NCBI GenBank assembly: GCA_022792535.1
Contig: JAAWBG010000081.1
Coordinates: 1 to 33,885, forward strand
Length of the DNA: 33,885 bases
Source: Lachnospiraceae bacterium
GTDB taxonomy: Bacteria > Bacillota > Clostridia > Lachnospirales > Lachnospiraceae
Direction: 5' to 3'
Shown here one piece after another: positions 24,261 through 32,135 of this stretch. The notes under the pieces are model-generated. The model saw only the letters and a list, made by a program, of their open reading frames with translations. It did not search any database and was not told the DNA's origin. The translations under genes were made by a program, and so were the position numbers. Every line of letters starts with the position of its first letter. Within the stretch, counting starts at the first letter, position 1.

Positions 24261-25964
24261 GTGGCGATAACTACAATAGATGCACCGATGCTTGCAAAAA
24301 TGTTTTTAGCAGGGGCAAAGAATCTGGAAGCGAAAAAAGAATGGATCAATGAATTAAATGTAGTTCCGGTACCAGATGGAGATACGGGAACTAATATGAC
24401 AATGACAATCATGTCTGCGGCGGCGGAAGTCAGCAATCTTGGAGATTCACCGGATATGGCTTCTTTGGCAAAAGCAATCTCTTCCGGTTCCCTGCGGGGG
24501 GCAAGGGGGAATTCCGGCGTTATTTTATCCCAGTTATTCCGCGGATTTACCAAAGGAATCAGTAAATACGAAGTGGTTGACGTAGTAATTTTATGCGACG
24601 CCCTTCAAAAAGCAGTGGAGACAGCCTATAAGGCAGTTATGAAGCCCAAGGAAGGAACGATTCTGACGGTTGCCAAAGGCGGCGCGGATAAGGCGCTGGA
24701 GCTGATTGGGGAGACTGATGATCTGGAAGTTTTTTTAGATGAAGTGATCAAACAGGCGGATTATGTATTGAGCCAGACCCCGGAAATGCTGCCGGTATTA
24801 AAACAGGCGGGAGTGGTAGACTCTGGCGGACAGGGACTTGTCACAGTGCTGAAAGGCGCTTATGATGCGCTGATGGGCAAAGAGATTGACTATACCATTG
24901 AGACTGCCAGTCAGGGAAGCGGCGTGGTGAAGATTTCCCAGCAGGCAGAACAGGATATCAAATTTGGTTATTGTACGGAATTTATCATTGTATTGAACCA
25001 GCCTATGGAAGAGCGGGAAGAGATGGATTTTAAGGCTTATCTGGAATCCATCGGAGACTCTATTGTGGTAGTGGCGGATGAGGAGATTACTAAGGTTCAC
25101 GTACATACCAATGACCCAGGACTGGCAATTCAGCGGGCATTGACGTACGGTTCTCTGAGCAAGATGAAGATTGACAATATGCGGGAAGAGCATCAGGAAA
25201 AGCTGATCAAAGATGCAGAGAAGGCGGCAGAAGAGCAGAAAAAAGCAGATGCGAAGAAACGTTCAGAACGGGATGCTTTGGAAGAGGCTTGGCAGATGCC
25301 CAAAAAAGACATGGGATTTATCTCCGTTTCCATTGGATCTGGAATCAATGAGATTTTCAAAGGACTTGGGGTAGATTATATCATTGCCGGCGGCCAGACT
25401 ATGAATCCCAGTACGGAAGATATGCTGAATGCCATTGAGGAAGTGAATGCAGATAATATTTTTATCCTTCCAAACAATAAAAATATTATTTTGGCTGCAA
25501 ATCAGGCGGCTTCTCTTATCGAAGAGAAAAATATATTTGTAATCCCAACCAAAACAGTACCTCAGGGAATCACAGCGCTGATTAATTTTATGCCGGACAG
25601 CAGCCCAGAAGAGAATGCAGCCCGGATGACAGAAGAATTGTCCAGCGTAAAGACCGGACAGGTGACTTATGCAGTGCGTGATACGCTGATTGATGATAAA
25701 TCCATCAAACAGGGCGACTATATGGGGATGGGCGACAGCTCTATTCTGTCTGTAGGAAAAGATATGGATGCAGTGATCAAGGAAATGACAGCCCAGTTAG
25801 TGGATGAGGAGTCTGCCATCATCAGTATCTATTATGGAGAAGAGATCGAAGAGGCGGCGGCAGAGCAGTTAGGGGCAGAATTAGAAGAGACTTATCCTGA
25901 CTGTGAAGTGGAGGTACACTTTGGTGGACAGCCTATTTACTATTATGTAATTTCAGTGGAATAA
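24261..25964 (+). CDS. fakA: Fatty acid kinase catalytic subunit FakA (DhaL/DAK2 domain protein, YloV)
   Basis: This 567-aa protein phosphorylates fatty acids held by FakB carrier proteins. The N-terminal DhaL-type kinase domain (about 1-200) has the Mg-ATP motif VPVPDGDTGTNM (35-46), GARGNSGVILSQ (80-91) and DSGGQG (from 187). A middle domain and a C-terminal DegV/FakB-like domain follow, a charged Lys/Glu linker lying near 310-330. The start is GTG 24261, preceded 8 bases by AGGAGG; a TTG at 24240 would overlap asp23. It follows asp23 directly and precedes recG by 13 bases. No fakB is seen in the window. Confidence 0.93.
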   Translation: MAITTIDAPMLAKMFLAGAKNLEAKKEWINELNVVPVPDGDTGTNMTMTIMSAAAEVSNLGDSPDMASLAKAISSGSLRGARGNSGVILSQLFRGFTKGISKYEVVDVVILCDALQKAVETAYKAVMKPKEGTILTVAKGGADKALELIGETDDLEVFLDEVIKQADYVLSQTPEMLPVLKQAGVVDSGGQGLVTVLKGAYDALMGKEIDYTIETASQGSGVVKISQQAEQDIKFGYCTEFIIVLNQPMEEREEMDFKAYLESIGDSIVVVADEEITKVHVHTNDPGLAIQRALTYGSLSKMKIDNMREEHQEKLIKDAEKAAEEQKKADAKKRSERDALEEAWQMPKKDMGFISVSIGSGINEIFKGLGVDYIIAGGQTMNPSTEDMLNAIEEVNADNIFILPNNKNIILAANQAASLIEEKNIFVIPTKTVPQGITALINFMPDSSPEENAARMTEELSSVKTGQVTYAVRDTLIDDKSIKQGDYMGMGDSSILSVGKDMDAVIKEMTAQLVDEESAIISIYYGEEIEEAAAEQLGAELEETYPDCEVEVHFGGQPIYYYVISVE

Positions 25965-25977
25965 GAGGGAGCGGTCC

Positions 25978-28095
25978 ATGAATCAGACATCCAGTATCGG
26001 AGAATTGAAAGGGATCGGCGCAAAAACAGAACAGTTATTTCATAATCTTGGAGTATACACCATTGGTGATATACTCCTTCATTATCCCAGGGATTATGAT
26101 AGACTGCCGCCGATCACGCCTTTGTCAGAATTACAGGAGCAGGCAGGGGAAACGATAGAACTAAGTGAAAAAGGAGAAATAATGGCTGCAGTTGCTGCGC
26201 GGGTAGATAAAACTCCTTATGTGCGGGCGGCACGCAGCATGCAGGTAACTTCTCTGACGCTGCAGGATCAGAAGGTAAAAATAGAACTGGTGTGGTTTCG
26301 GATGCCTTATCTGAAAAATACCTTAAAATCAGGCGAATGGTTTGTATTTTTAGGAAAAGTCAGAAAAAAAGGAACGATCTTTCACATGGAACAGCCTCAG
26401 ATCTTTCCGCCAGAGAAATATCAGTCCATGCAGGAATGTCTTTGGCCCTGCTATGCCCTGACGGCAGGTCTCGGAAAGAATAAAATTTCTCAGACCATTC
26501 AAAAAGTGTTAGAAACCATAGATCTGTCGGTGGATTATCTGCCGGAAGAGATCCGGGAGCGGCATCGTCTTGCAGAGTATAATTTTGCTTTGGAAAATAT
26601 TCATTTTCCCAAAAGCGAAGAGGCTTTGGAACAGGCCAGAAAGCGATTGATTTTTGATGAATTTTTCCAGTTTATTTTATCGGCAGGAATGCAGAAAGAA
26701 CAGATGGAAGAGGTGGTGAATCACTTTTCTTTTCTTCCGCTGGAAACAGAAGAAGGAAAATGCTGTTCCTGGACAGAGAAGGTAATGGAGAATCTTCCCT
26801 ATCAGCTGACGGAGGCTCAGAAACGTACGTTACAGGAGATAAGACAGGACCTGCGGGGCAGAAAAGTGATGCAGCGTCTCGTTCAGGGAGATGTGGGTTC
26901 CGGCAAGACAATTATTGCTTTTTTGTCCATGTTAGACGCTGCCCAGGCAGGATATCAGTCTGCCCTGATGGCTCCTACGGAAGTGCTGGCCATGCAGCAT
27001 TATCAGACCTTTACGGAACTTTGTGAAAAAAATAATTTAAAGATTCCAGTTATTCTGTTGACAGGTTCCCTGACCCAGAAGGAAAAGAGAAGAGCTTATG
27101 AGAGAATGCAGCTTTATGAAAATGCAATGATTATAGGAACCCATGCATTGATACAGGAACGGGCAGGATATGAAGATCTGGCGCTGGTGATTACAGATGA
27201 GCAGCATAGATTTGGAGTGAAACAGAGAGAGACTTTATTTTTAAAAGGCAGTCAGCCCCATGTTCTGGTCATGAGCGCAACGCCTATCCCCAGGACATTG
27301 GCTATTATTCTGTATGGAGATCTGGATATTTCGGTGATTGATCAGGTGCCGGCCCGTAGGCTTCCAGTCAAAAGCTGCGTAGTTGGGAAAAAATCTAGGA
27401 ATACTTCTTATGATTTTTTGAAAAAGGAGATTGCCCTTGGACACCAGGCCTATATAGTCTGTCCTTTGGTGGAAGAGAGCGAGGGCTTAGAGGCGGAGAA
27501 TGTGACAGATTATGCGAAGAACCTGAAAAAGCACCTTCCAGAAGGAATTGAGGTGGAATGTCTCCATGGGAAGATGAAGTCTGGAAGGAAAAATCTGATT
27601 ATGGAACAGTTTGCCCGGAATGAGATTCAGGTATTGGTATCGACTACGGTGATTGAAGTGGGGGTCAATGTGCCCAATGCCACGGTGATGATGGTTGAGG
27701 ATGCTCAGCGTTTCGGCCTTGCTCAGCTCCATCAGCTTCGGGGCCGGGTAGGACGGGGAGACGCCCAGTCTTACTGTATTATGATCAACACTTCTGACTC
27801 GGAAAAGGCAAAGAAGCGGCTGGAAATTTTAAATCGTTCTAACGATGGATTCTTTATTGCGGGAGAGGATTTGAAACTGCGGGGGCCGGGAGATTTCTTT
27901 GGAATCCGCCAGAGCGGTCTGTTGGAGTTCCGTTTAGGAGATATTTATCAGAATGCAGATTTGTTAAAACAAGCGTCAGAAGAAGCAAATCTCTTACTTT
28001 CAGAGGATCGGCAGCTAACAGCGCCGGAACACAAGAAGATCAGAGAAAAGATTCAATCATATCTGCAGAACCAGGCAGAGATTGTGAACTTATAA
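25978..28095 (+). CDS. recG: ATP-dependent DNA helicase RecG
   Basis: This 705-aa superfamily 2 helicase reverses stalled forks and processes Holliday junctions. The N-terminal wedge (OB-fold) domain covers about 60-170. Helicase motifs are intact: Walker A GDVGSGKT (304-311), DEQH (407-410), MSATPIPRTLA, and motif VI QLRGRVGRG. A C-terminal TRG-type segment follows. GAGGGAG precedes the ATG 13 bases after fakA, placing recG in the same operon, as in other Firmicutes. Length is normal. Confidence 0.97.
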   Translation: MNQTSSIGELKGIGAKTEQLFHNLGVYTIGDILLHYPRDYDRLPPITPLSELQEQAGETIELSEKGEIMAAVAARVDKTPYVRAARSMQVTSLTLQDQKVKIELVWFRMPYLKNTLKSGEWFVFLGKVRKKGTIFHMEQPQIFPPEKYQSMQECLWPCYALTAGLGKNKISQTIQKVLETIDLSVDYLPEEIRERHRLAEYNFALENIHFPKSEEALEQARKRLIFDEFFQFILSAGMQKEQMEEVVNHFSFLPLETEEGKCCSWTEKVMENLPYQLTEAQKRTLQEIRQDLRGRKVMQRLVQGDVGSGKTIIAFLSMLDAAQAGYQSALMAPTEVLAMQHYQTFTELCEKNNLKIPVILLTGSLTQKEKRRAYERMQLYENAMIIGTHALIQERAGYEDLALVITDEQHRFGVKQRETLFLKGSQPHVLVMSATPIPRTLAIILYGDLDISVIDQVPARRLPVKSCVVGKKSRNTSYDFLKKEIALGHQAYIVCPLVEESEGLEAENVTDYAKNLKKHLPEGIEVECLHGKMKSGRKNLIMEQFARNEIQVLVSTTVIEVGVNVPNATVMMVEDAQRFGLAQLHQLRGRVGRGDAQSYCIMINTSDSEKAKKRLEILNRSNDGFFIAGEDLKLRGPGDFFGIRQSGLLEFRLGDIYQNADLLKQASEEANLLLSEDRQLTAPEHKKIREKIQSYLQNQAEIVNL

Positions 28096-28192
28096 ACTGG
28101 TAAGAGAAAGGAAAATGAAAAACAAGAGCCTGAAAGAATAGCAGTAGGACCAGAAGAGATGGGAATGCTGAGAGAGTAAAAGAGGAAAAAGA

Positions 28193-28888
28193 ATGTTAAA
28201 GGGAATAAAAGCAGTAATATTTGACCTGGATGGAACTTTGGTAGATTCTATGTGGCTGTGGCATGATATTGATGTGGAATTTTTAGAACAGAGAGGATTG
28301 ACGCTGCCGGATACTTATCAAAAGGAGATCGAGGGAATGAGCTTTACCGAGACAGCCATGTATACCAAAGAATTATTTCATCTGTCTGAAAGCGTAGAGG
28401 AGTTAAAAGCCATGTGGAACCGTATGGCCATCGAAAAATATACATATGAAGTCCCCTTTAAACCAGGGGCGGAAGAGTTTTTGAAAGACTGCAGGAATCA
28501 GGGAATACGTCTGGGGATTGCCACAAGTAATTCCAGAGAGTTGGTGGAGGCGGTATCATCTGCCCTTCACTTTGACAACTATATTCAGGAAATTGTGACA
28601 GCATGCGAAGTGAAACAGGGAAAGCCGGCCCCGGATGTGTATCTGGAAGCGGCAAAACGGCTGCATGTGCAGCCTGAACACTGCCTGGTGTTTGAAGATG
28701 TTCCCATGGGAATCCTGGCCGGGAAACATGCAGGAATGCAGGTATGTGCGGTGGAAGATAGATTTTCTGCTGGGGAGCGGGAAGAAAAACGAAGATTGGC
28801 AGATTATTACATTTCCAGTTATCGAGAGATCCCAAGAGGCGACTATGAGATTCTCACATCTGAGAACTGTAGAAGGCGACAGGCATAA
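28193..28888 (+). CDS. HAD superfamily hydrolase, subfamily IA (phosphatase or beta-phosphoglucomutase-like)
   Basis: This 231-aa protein has all HAD motifs: nucleophile D11 and acid D13 in FDLDGTLVDS, ATSNS (motif II), the motif III lysine in KQGKPAPDVY, and FEDVPMG (motif IV). A helical cap lies at about 17-90. This pattern covers phosphoglycolate phosphatases, sugar phosphatases and beta-phosphoglucomutases; substrate cannot be assigned. AGAGGAAAAAG precedes the ATG. It follows recG by 97 bases and ends 10 bases before the YgiQ-type gene. Confidence 0.92.
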   Translation: MLKGIKAVIFDLDGTLVDSMWLWHDIDVEFLEQRGLTLPDTYQKEIEGMSFTETAMYTKELFHLSESVEELKAMWNRMAIEKYTYEVPFKPGAEEFLKDCRNQGIRLGIATSNSRELVEAVSSALHFDNYIQEIVTACEVKQGKPAPDVYLEAAKRLHVQPEHCLVFEDVPMGILAGKHAGMQVCAVEDRFSAGEREEKRRLADYYISSYREIPRGDYEILTSENCRRRQA

Positions 28889-28898
28889 AGGAGAAGGA

Positions 28899-30833
28899 AT
28901 GAAGCAGGATTTTTTACCTATTTGCAGAAAAGATATGGAAGAGCGGAATATCACACAGTTTGATTTCGTGTATGTGATTGGAGACGCCTATGTGGATCAT
29001 CCTTCTTTTGGACATGCAATAATCAGCCGGCTGCTGGAAGCCCATGGATATACGGTGGGAATTATTTCTCAGCCAGATTGGAAACAGAAGGAAAGTATTG
29101 CCATTTACGGAGAACCTCGGCTGGCATTTTTAGTCAGCGGAGGAAATATGGATTCCATGGTCAATCATTACAGCGTATCGAAACGTCTGCGGGAAAAAGA
29201 TGCCTATACCCCTGGCGGAGTGATGGGAAAACGCCCGGATTATGCCACCGTTGTCTATGGAAACCTGATTCGCCAGGTCTATCGGAAAACACCGATCTTA
29301 ATCGGGGGCGTGGAAGCAAGCCTTAGACGTCTGGCTCATTACGATTACTGGAGCAATAAAGTCAAGCGGTCGATTTTGTTAGACAGCGGGGCAGATATTT
29401 TGATGTACGGCATGGGAGAACACAGCGTCATTGAACTGGCAGAGGCTTTGGACAGCGGACTGGCAGTGGAGGATATTACGTTTGTCCGGGGGACAGTGTA
29501 CAAGACCAGGAAGAAAGAAGATATCTATGATGGCGTTTTTTTGCCGGAATTTGAGAGGGTGAAAGAAGAGAAAAGAGCATATGCGGAAAGTTTTAGGGTG
29601 CAGTATGAAAACACAGATCCTTTCAGCGGAAAATGTCTGGTGGAAACCTATCCGAATCAGATTTATGTAGTTCAGAATCCTCCGGCAGAACCTTTGACTC
29701 AGGAGGAAATGGACGATGTGTATGATCTGCCTTATTGTCACACATACCATCCTTCTTATGAGGCCTTGGGAGGAGTGCCGGCTATTGCAGAGGTACGGTT
29801 CAGCCTTACCAGTAATCGGGGATGTTTTGGAGGGTGCAGTTTCTGTGCCCTTACCTTTCATCAGGGGCGGATCATTCAGACCCGCAGTCATGAATCCATT
29901 TTAAAAGAAGGGAAAAGGATGACGGAGGAAAAAGATTTTAAAGGCTATCTTCATGATGTGGGAGGTCCTACCGCTAATTTCCGCAGGCCATCCTGTCAAA
30001 AACAATTGCAGACAGGCGTCTGTATAAACCGACAATGTCTGTTTCCAGAACCATGTAAAAATCTCCATGCAGACCACAGAGATTATCTTGCATTATTGCG
30101 GAAACTCCGCAGTCTGCCTGGAGTAAAAAAAGTATTCATCCGTTCCGGCATCCGTTTTGATTATCTGCTGGCAGATCCGGACCGTACTTTTTTGAGTGAA
30201 TTGTGTGAATACCATGTCAGCGGCCAATTGAAAGTAGCGCCGGAGCATATTTCAGACCAGGTATTGAAATATATGGGAAAGCCGAAAGCAGCCATATATC
30301 ATCAATTTGTCCGGGAATATGAGGCTGCGAATCGAAAATTAGAGAAAAAACAGTATCTGGTTCCCTATCTGATGTCTTCCCATCCAGGTTCTAGGCTGCA
30401 GGAAGCAGTTGAGCTGGCAGAATTTCTGCGGGATCTGGGATATATGCCTCAGCAGGTGCAGGATTTCTATCCGACCCCTTCTACGATTTCTACCTGTATG
30501 TATTATACCGGGCTGGACCCTCGTACCATGCAGCCGGTGTACGTGGCCCGCAATCCCCATGAAAAAGCCATGCAGCGGGCGTTGATCCAATATCGTGATC
30601 CAAAGAATTATTCATTGGTAAAAGAGGCCCTGATCAAAGCCAAACGGACGGATCTGATCGGTTTCGGCTCGAAGTGCCTGATCCGGCCGGAAAAGACGCC
30701 GGAACAGAAGAAATCTAATCGGAATTTCAACAAGGATTCTGATAAGAACAGTCAGAGCCAGAACAGGAAACAAAGCCAAAAAAGTTTTGAGAAACATAAG
30801 AGAATCCGAAATGTGCACAAGAAAAAGAAATAA
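28899..30833 (+). CDS. YgiQ family radical SAM protein
   Basis: This 644-aa protein belongs to the YgiQ (UPF0313) radical SAM family, whose reaction is unknown. The N-terminal region FVYVIGDAYVDHPSFG and GGVEASLRRLAHYDYW is typical. The SAM cluster motif is C309-x3-C313-x2-C316. A second Cys group follows at about residues 366-388 (RPSCQKQL, CINRQC, PEPCKNL). The C-terminal 50 residues are a basic Asn/Gln/Lys/Ser tail. The start is ATG 28899, with AAAGGAG just upstream; a much longer frame from 28635 overlaps the HAD gene and is not real. It precedes the pseudouridine synthase gene by 18 bases. Confidence 0.93.
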   Translation: MKQDFLPICRKDMEERNITQFDFVYVIGDAYVDHPSFGHAIISRLLEAHGYTVGIISQPDWKQKESIAIYGEPRLAFLVSGGNMDSMVNHYSVSKRLREKDAYTPGGVMGKRPDYATVVYGNLIRQVYRKTPILIGGVEASLRRLAHYDYWSNKVKRSILLDSGADILMYGMGEHSVIELAEALDSGLAVEDITFVRGTVYKTRKKEDIYDGVFLPEFERVKEEKRAYAESFRVQYENTDPFSGKCLVETYPNQIYVVQNPPAEPLTQEEMDDVYDLPYCHTYHPSYEALGGVPAIAEVRFSLTSNRGCFGGCSFCALTFHQGRIIQTRSHESILKEGKRMTEEKDFKGYLHDVGGPTANFRRPSCQKQLQTGVCINRQCLFPEPCKNLHADHRDYLALLRKLRSLPGVKKVFIRSGIRFDYLLADPDRTFLSELCEYHVSGQLKVAPEHISDQVLKYMGKPKAAIYHQFVREYEAANRKLEKKQYLVPYLMSSHPGSRLQEAVELAEFLRDLGYMPQQVQDFYPTPSTISTCMYYTGLDPRTMQPVYVARNPHEKAMQRALIQYRDPKNYSLVKEALIKAKRTDLIGFGSKCLIRPEKTPEQKKSNRNFNKDSDKNSQSQNRKQSQKSFEKHKRIRNVHKKKK

Positions 30834-30851
30834 AATTTCAGGGAGGAAACA

Positions 30852-31826
30852 ATGCAGAAATTTCAGATAGGAGAAAATGAACAGGGACAGCGCTTTGACA
30901 AATATCTGAAAAAACTGCTGTCAGAGGGGTCTTCTGGATTTATTTACAAAATGCTTCGGAAAAAGAATATTACTTTAAACGGAAAAAAAGCAGACGGTTC
31001 TGAAAAACTGAGATTAGGGGATGAAGTGAAGTTGTTTTTATCAGAAGAGACTTTTTCAAAACTTTCAGCTCCTGTTCAGGAGAGAAAAAAATATCCCCTG
31101 ATTCCCCTTGATATTTTGTACGAGGATGAGGATATTTTAGTGATCAATAAACCAGTGGGAATGCTTTCCCAAAAAGCAGAGCAGAAGGACGTCTCAGCCA
31201 ATGAATATATTCTGGGCTATCTTTTGGATCAGAATCAAATCACGGATGAAACTTTAAAAACATTTCATCCTTCCATCTGCAACCGTTTAGACCGGAACAC
31301 TTCTGGACTGCTGATTGCCGGAAAGAGCCTGAAGGGACTTCAGGATATGGCCAGACAGCTAAATGACCGTTCTATTGAAAAATACTATCTGTGCCTTGTG
31401 AAAGGGAAGATTTCGGAAGCCAGAACTATAGAGGGGCGGCTGTCAAAAGAGAAAGAAAAGAACCAGGTAAAAATTTCTAAGTCAGATCAGGGAGACCAGG
31501 GAAAATATATTAAAACAGCTTATCGTCCAGTGAAAAATTTTTCCATAGAATGTCAGGAAGAGTTTACGCTGCTGGAAGTACACCTGATTACTGGACGTTC
31601 TCATCAGATCCGGGCCCATCTGGCTTCCATCGGACACCCGATTGTAGGAGACAGAAAATATGGAGATCCGAAAATCAATGCCAGGTTTTTGAAAAAATAT
31701 CAAATATCCTTTCAGCTGTTACATGCTTCTCATATGAGATTTCCCGATGGCAGAATGCTGAAAGCGCCTTTGAGCAGAGAATTTCAAAATGTAGTGAAGG
31801 ATTTGGAGAAATTATCTTCTGTGTAG
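30852..31826 (+). CDS. RluC/RluD family pseudouridine synthase
   Basis: This 324-aa protein has an N-terminal S4 RNA-binding domain (about 12-75) and a catalytic domain. The conserved active-site sequence NRLDRNTSG contains the nucleophile Asp147, and the family motif TGRSHQIRAHLASIGHPIVGD is present near residue 245. These enzymes convert uridines of 23S rRNA or tRNA to pseudouridine; which site is modified cannot be told. GGGAGG lies upstream of the ATG. It closes the run of genes that begins at asp23. Confidence 0.93.
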   Translation: MQKFQIGENEQGQRFDKYLKKLLSEGSSGFIYKMLRKKNITLNGKKADGSEKLRLGDEVKLFLSEETFSKLSAPVQERKKYPLIPLDILYEDEDILVINKPVGMLSQKAEQKDVSANEYILGYLLDQNQITDETLKTFHPSICNRLDRNTSGLLIAGKSLKGLQDMARQLNDRSIEKYYLCLVKGKISEARTIEGRLSKEKEKNQVKISKSDQGDQGKYIKTAYRPVKNFSIECQEEFTLLEVHLITGRSHQIRAHLASIGHPIVGDRKYGDPKINARFLKKYQISFQLLHASHMRFPDGRMLKAPLSREFQNVVKDLEKLSSV

Positions 31827-31881
31827 AAAACAGGCTGTGGCAAAACTGTTATGGCATCTGGCAAAAAACAAAAAAATAGAC

Positions 31882-31909
31882 TTGCTATTATTCCAAAATA
31901 TGTTAAGAT
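31882..31909 (+). promoter_or_regulatory. Probable promoter of ppdK
   Basis: TTGCTA (31882-31887) and TAAGAT (31904-31909) are separated by 16 bases. It is the best candidate in the region; other AT-rich hexamers nearby are possible. Confidence 0.5.
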
Positions 31910-32013
31910 ATATGTGTGCGCTTTGCACTAAATTGGTGTAATTGCAGAATATGGAGATATGTTTGGAAGTCTTTTATGAATGGCAGTATCTGTATTTTGC
32001 ATAACAATCAAAA

Positions 32014-32100
32014 GCCCGCAGCAAGCGGCGGGGAACTTGATCCTCGCAGCTTTTCCGGATAATCCGTACAGGTGCGGTTTTCTGGTTCATAGATCGCGGG
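32014..32100 (+). promoter_or_regulatory. Structured leader RNA upstream of ppdK, class unknown
   Basis: GCCCGC at the left end can pair with GCGGG at 32096-32100. Inside are a hairpin GCGGGG/CCTCGC (32028-32047, 8-base loop AACTTGAT) and a second CCGTA/TGCGG hairpin with a CAGG loop. Local GC content is well above the surrounding AT-rich spacer. It does not match any riboswitch or T-box consensus I know. It may be a cis-regulatory element or simply a stable leader. Confidence 0.4.
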
Positions 32101-32135
32101 AATAAACCAAAGTAAATATTAGGAGGAATTTTCAA

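Larger units (their letters stand above)
31827..32135 (+). other. Intergenic region and long leader of ppdK
   Basis: This is 309 bases with no credible gene. No clear terminator for the preceding gene was found. A promoter candidate lies at 31882-31909, giving a leader of about 220 bases. The second half is GC-rich and structured (32014-32100). A strong AGGAGGA site (32121-32127) precedes the ppdK ATG. Confidence 0.6.

Noticed and set aside
23774-24553. 259-codon minus-strand frame opposite asp23 and fakA
   Set aside because: It covers two conserved genes and their promoter region; its composition is that of a shadow frame.
28115-28141. 8-codon frame between recG and the HAD gene, preceded by AAAGGA
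   Set aside because: Too short to judge; purine-rich spacers give such frames by chance.
32014-32100. T-box or known riboswitch upstream of ppdK
   Set aside because: No TGGTACCGCG-type T-box sequence and no conserved core of the riboswitch classes I can recall; reported only as an unclassified structured leader.
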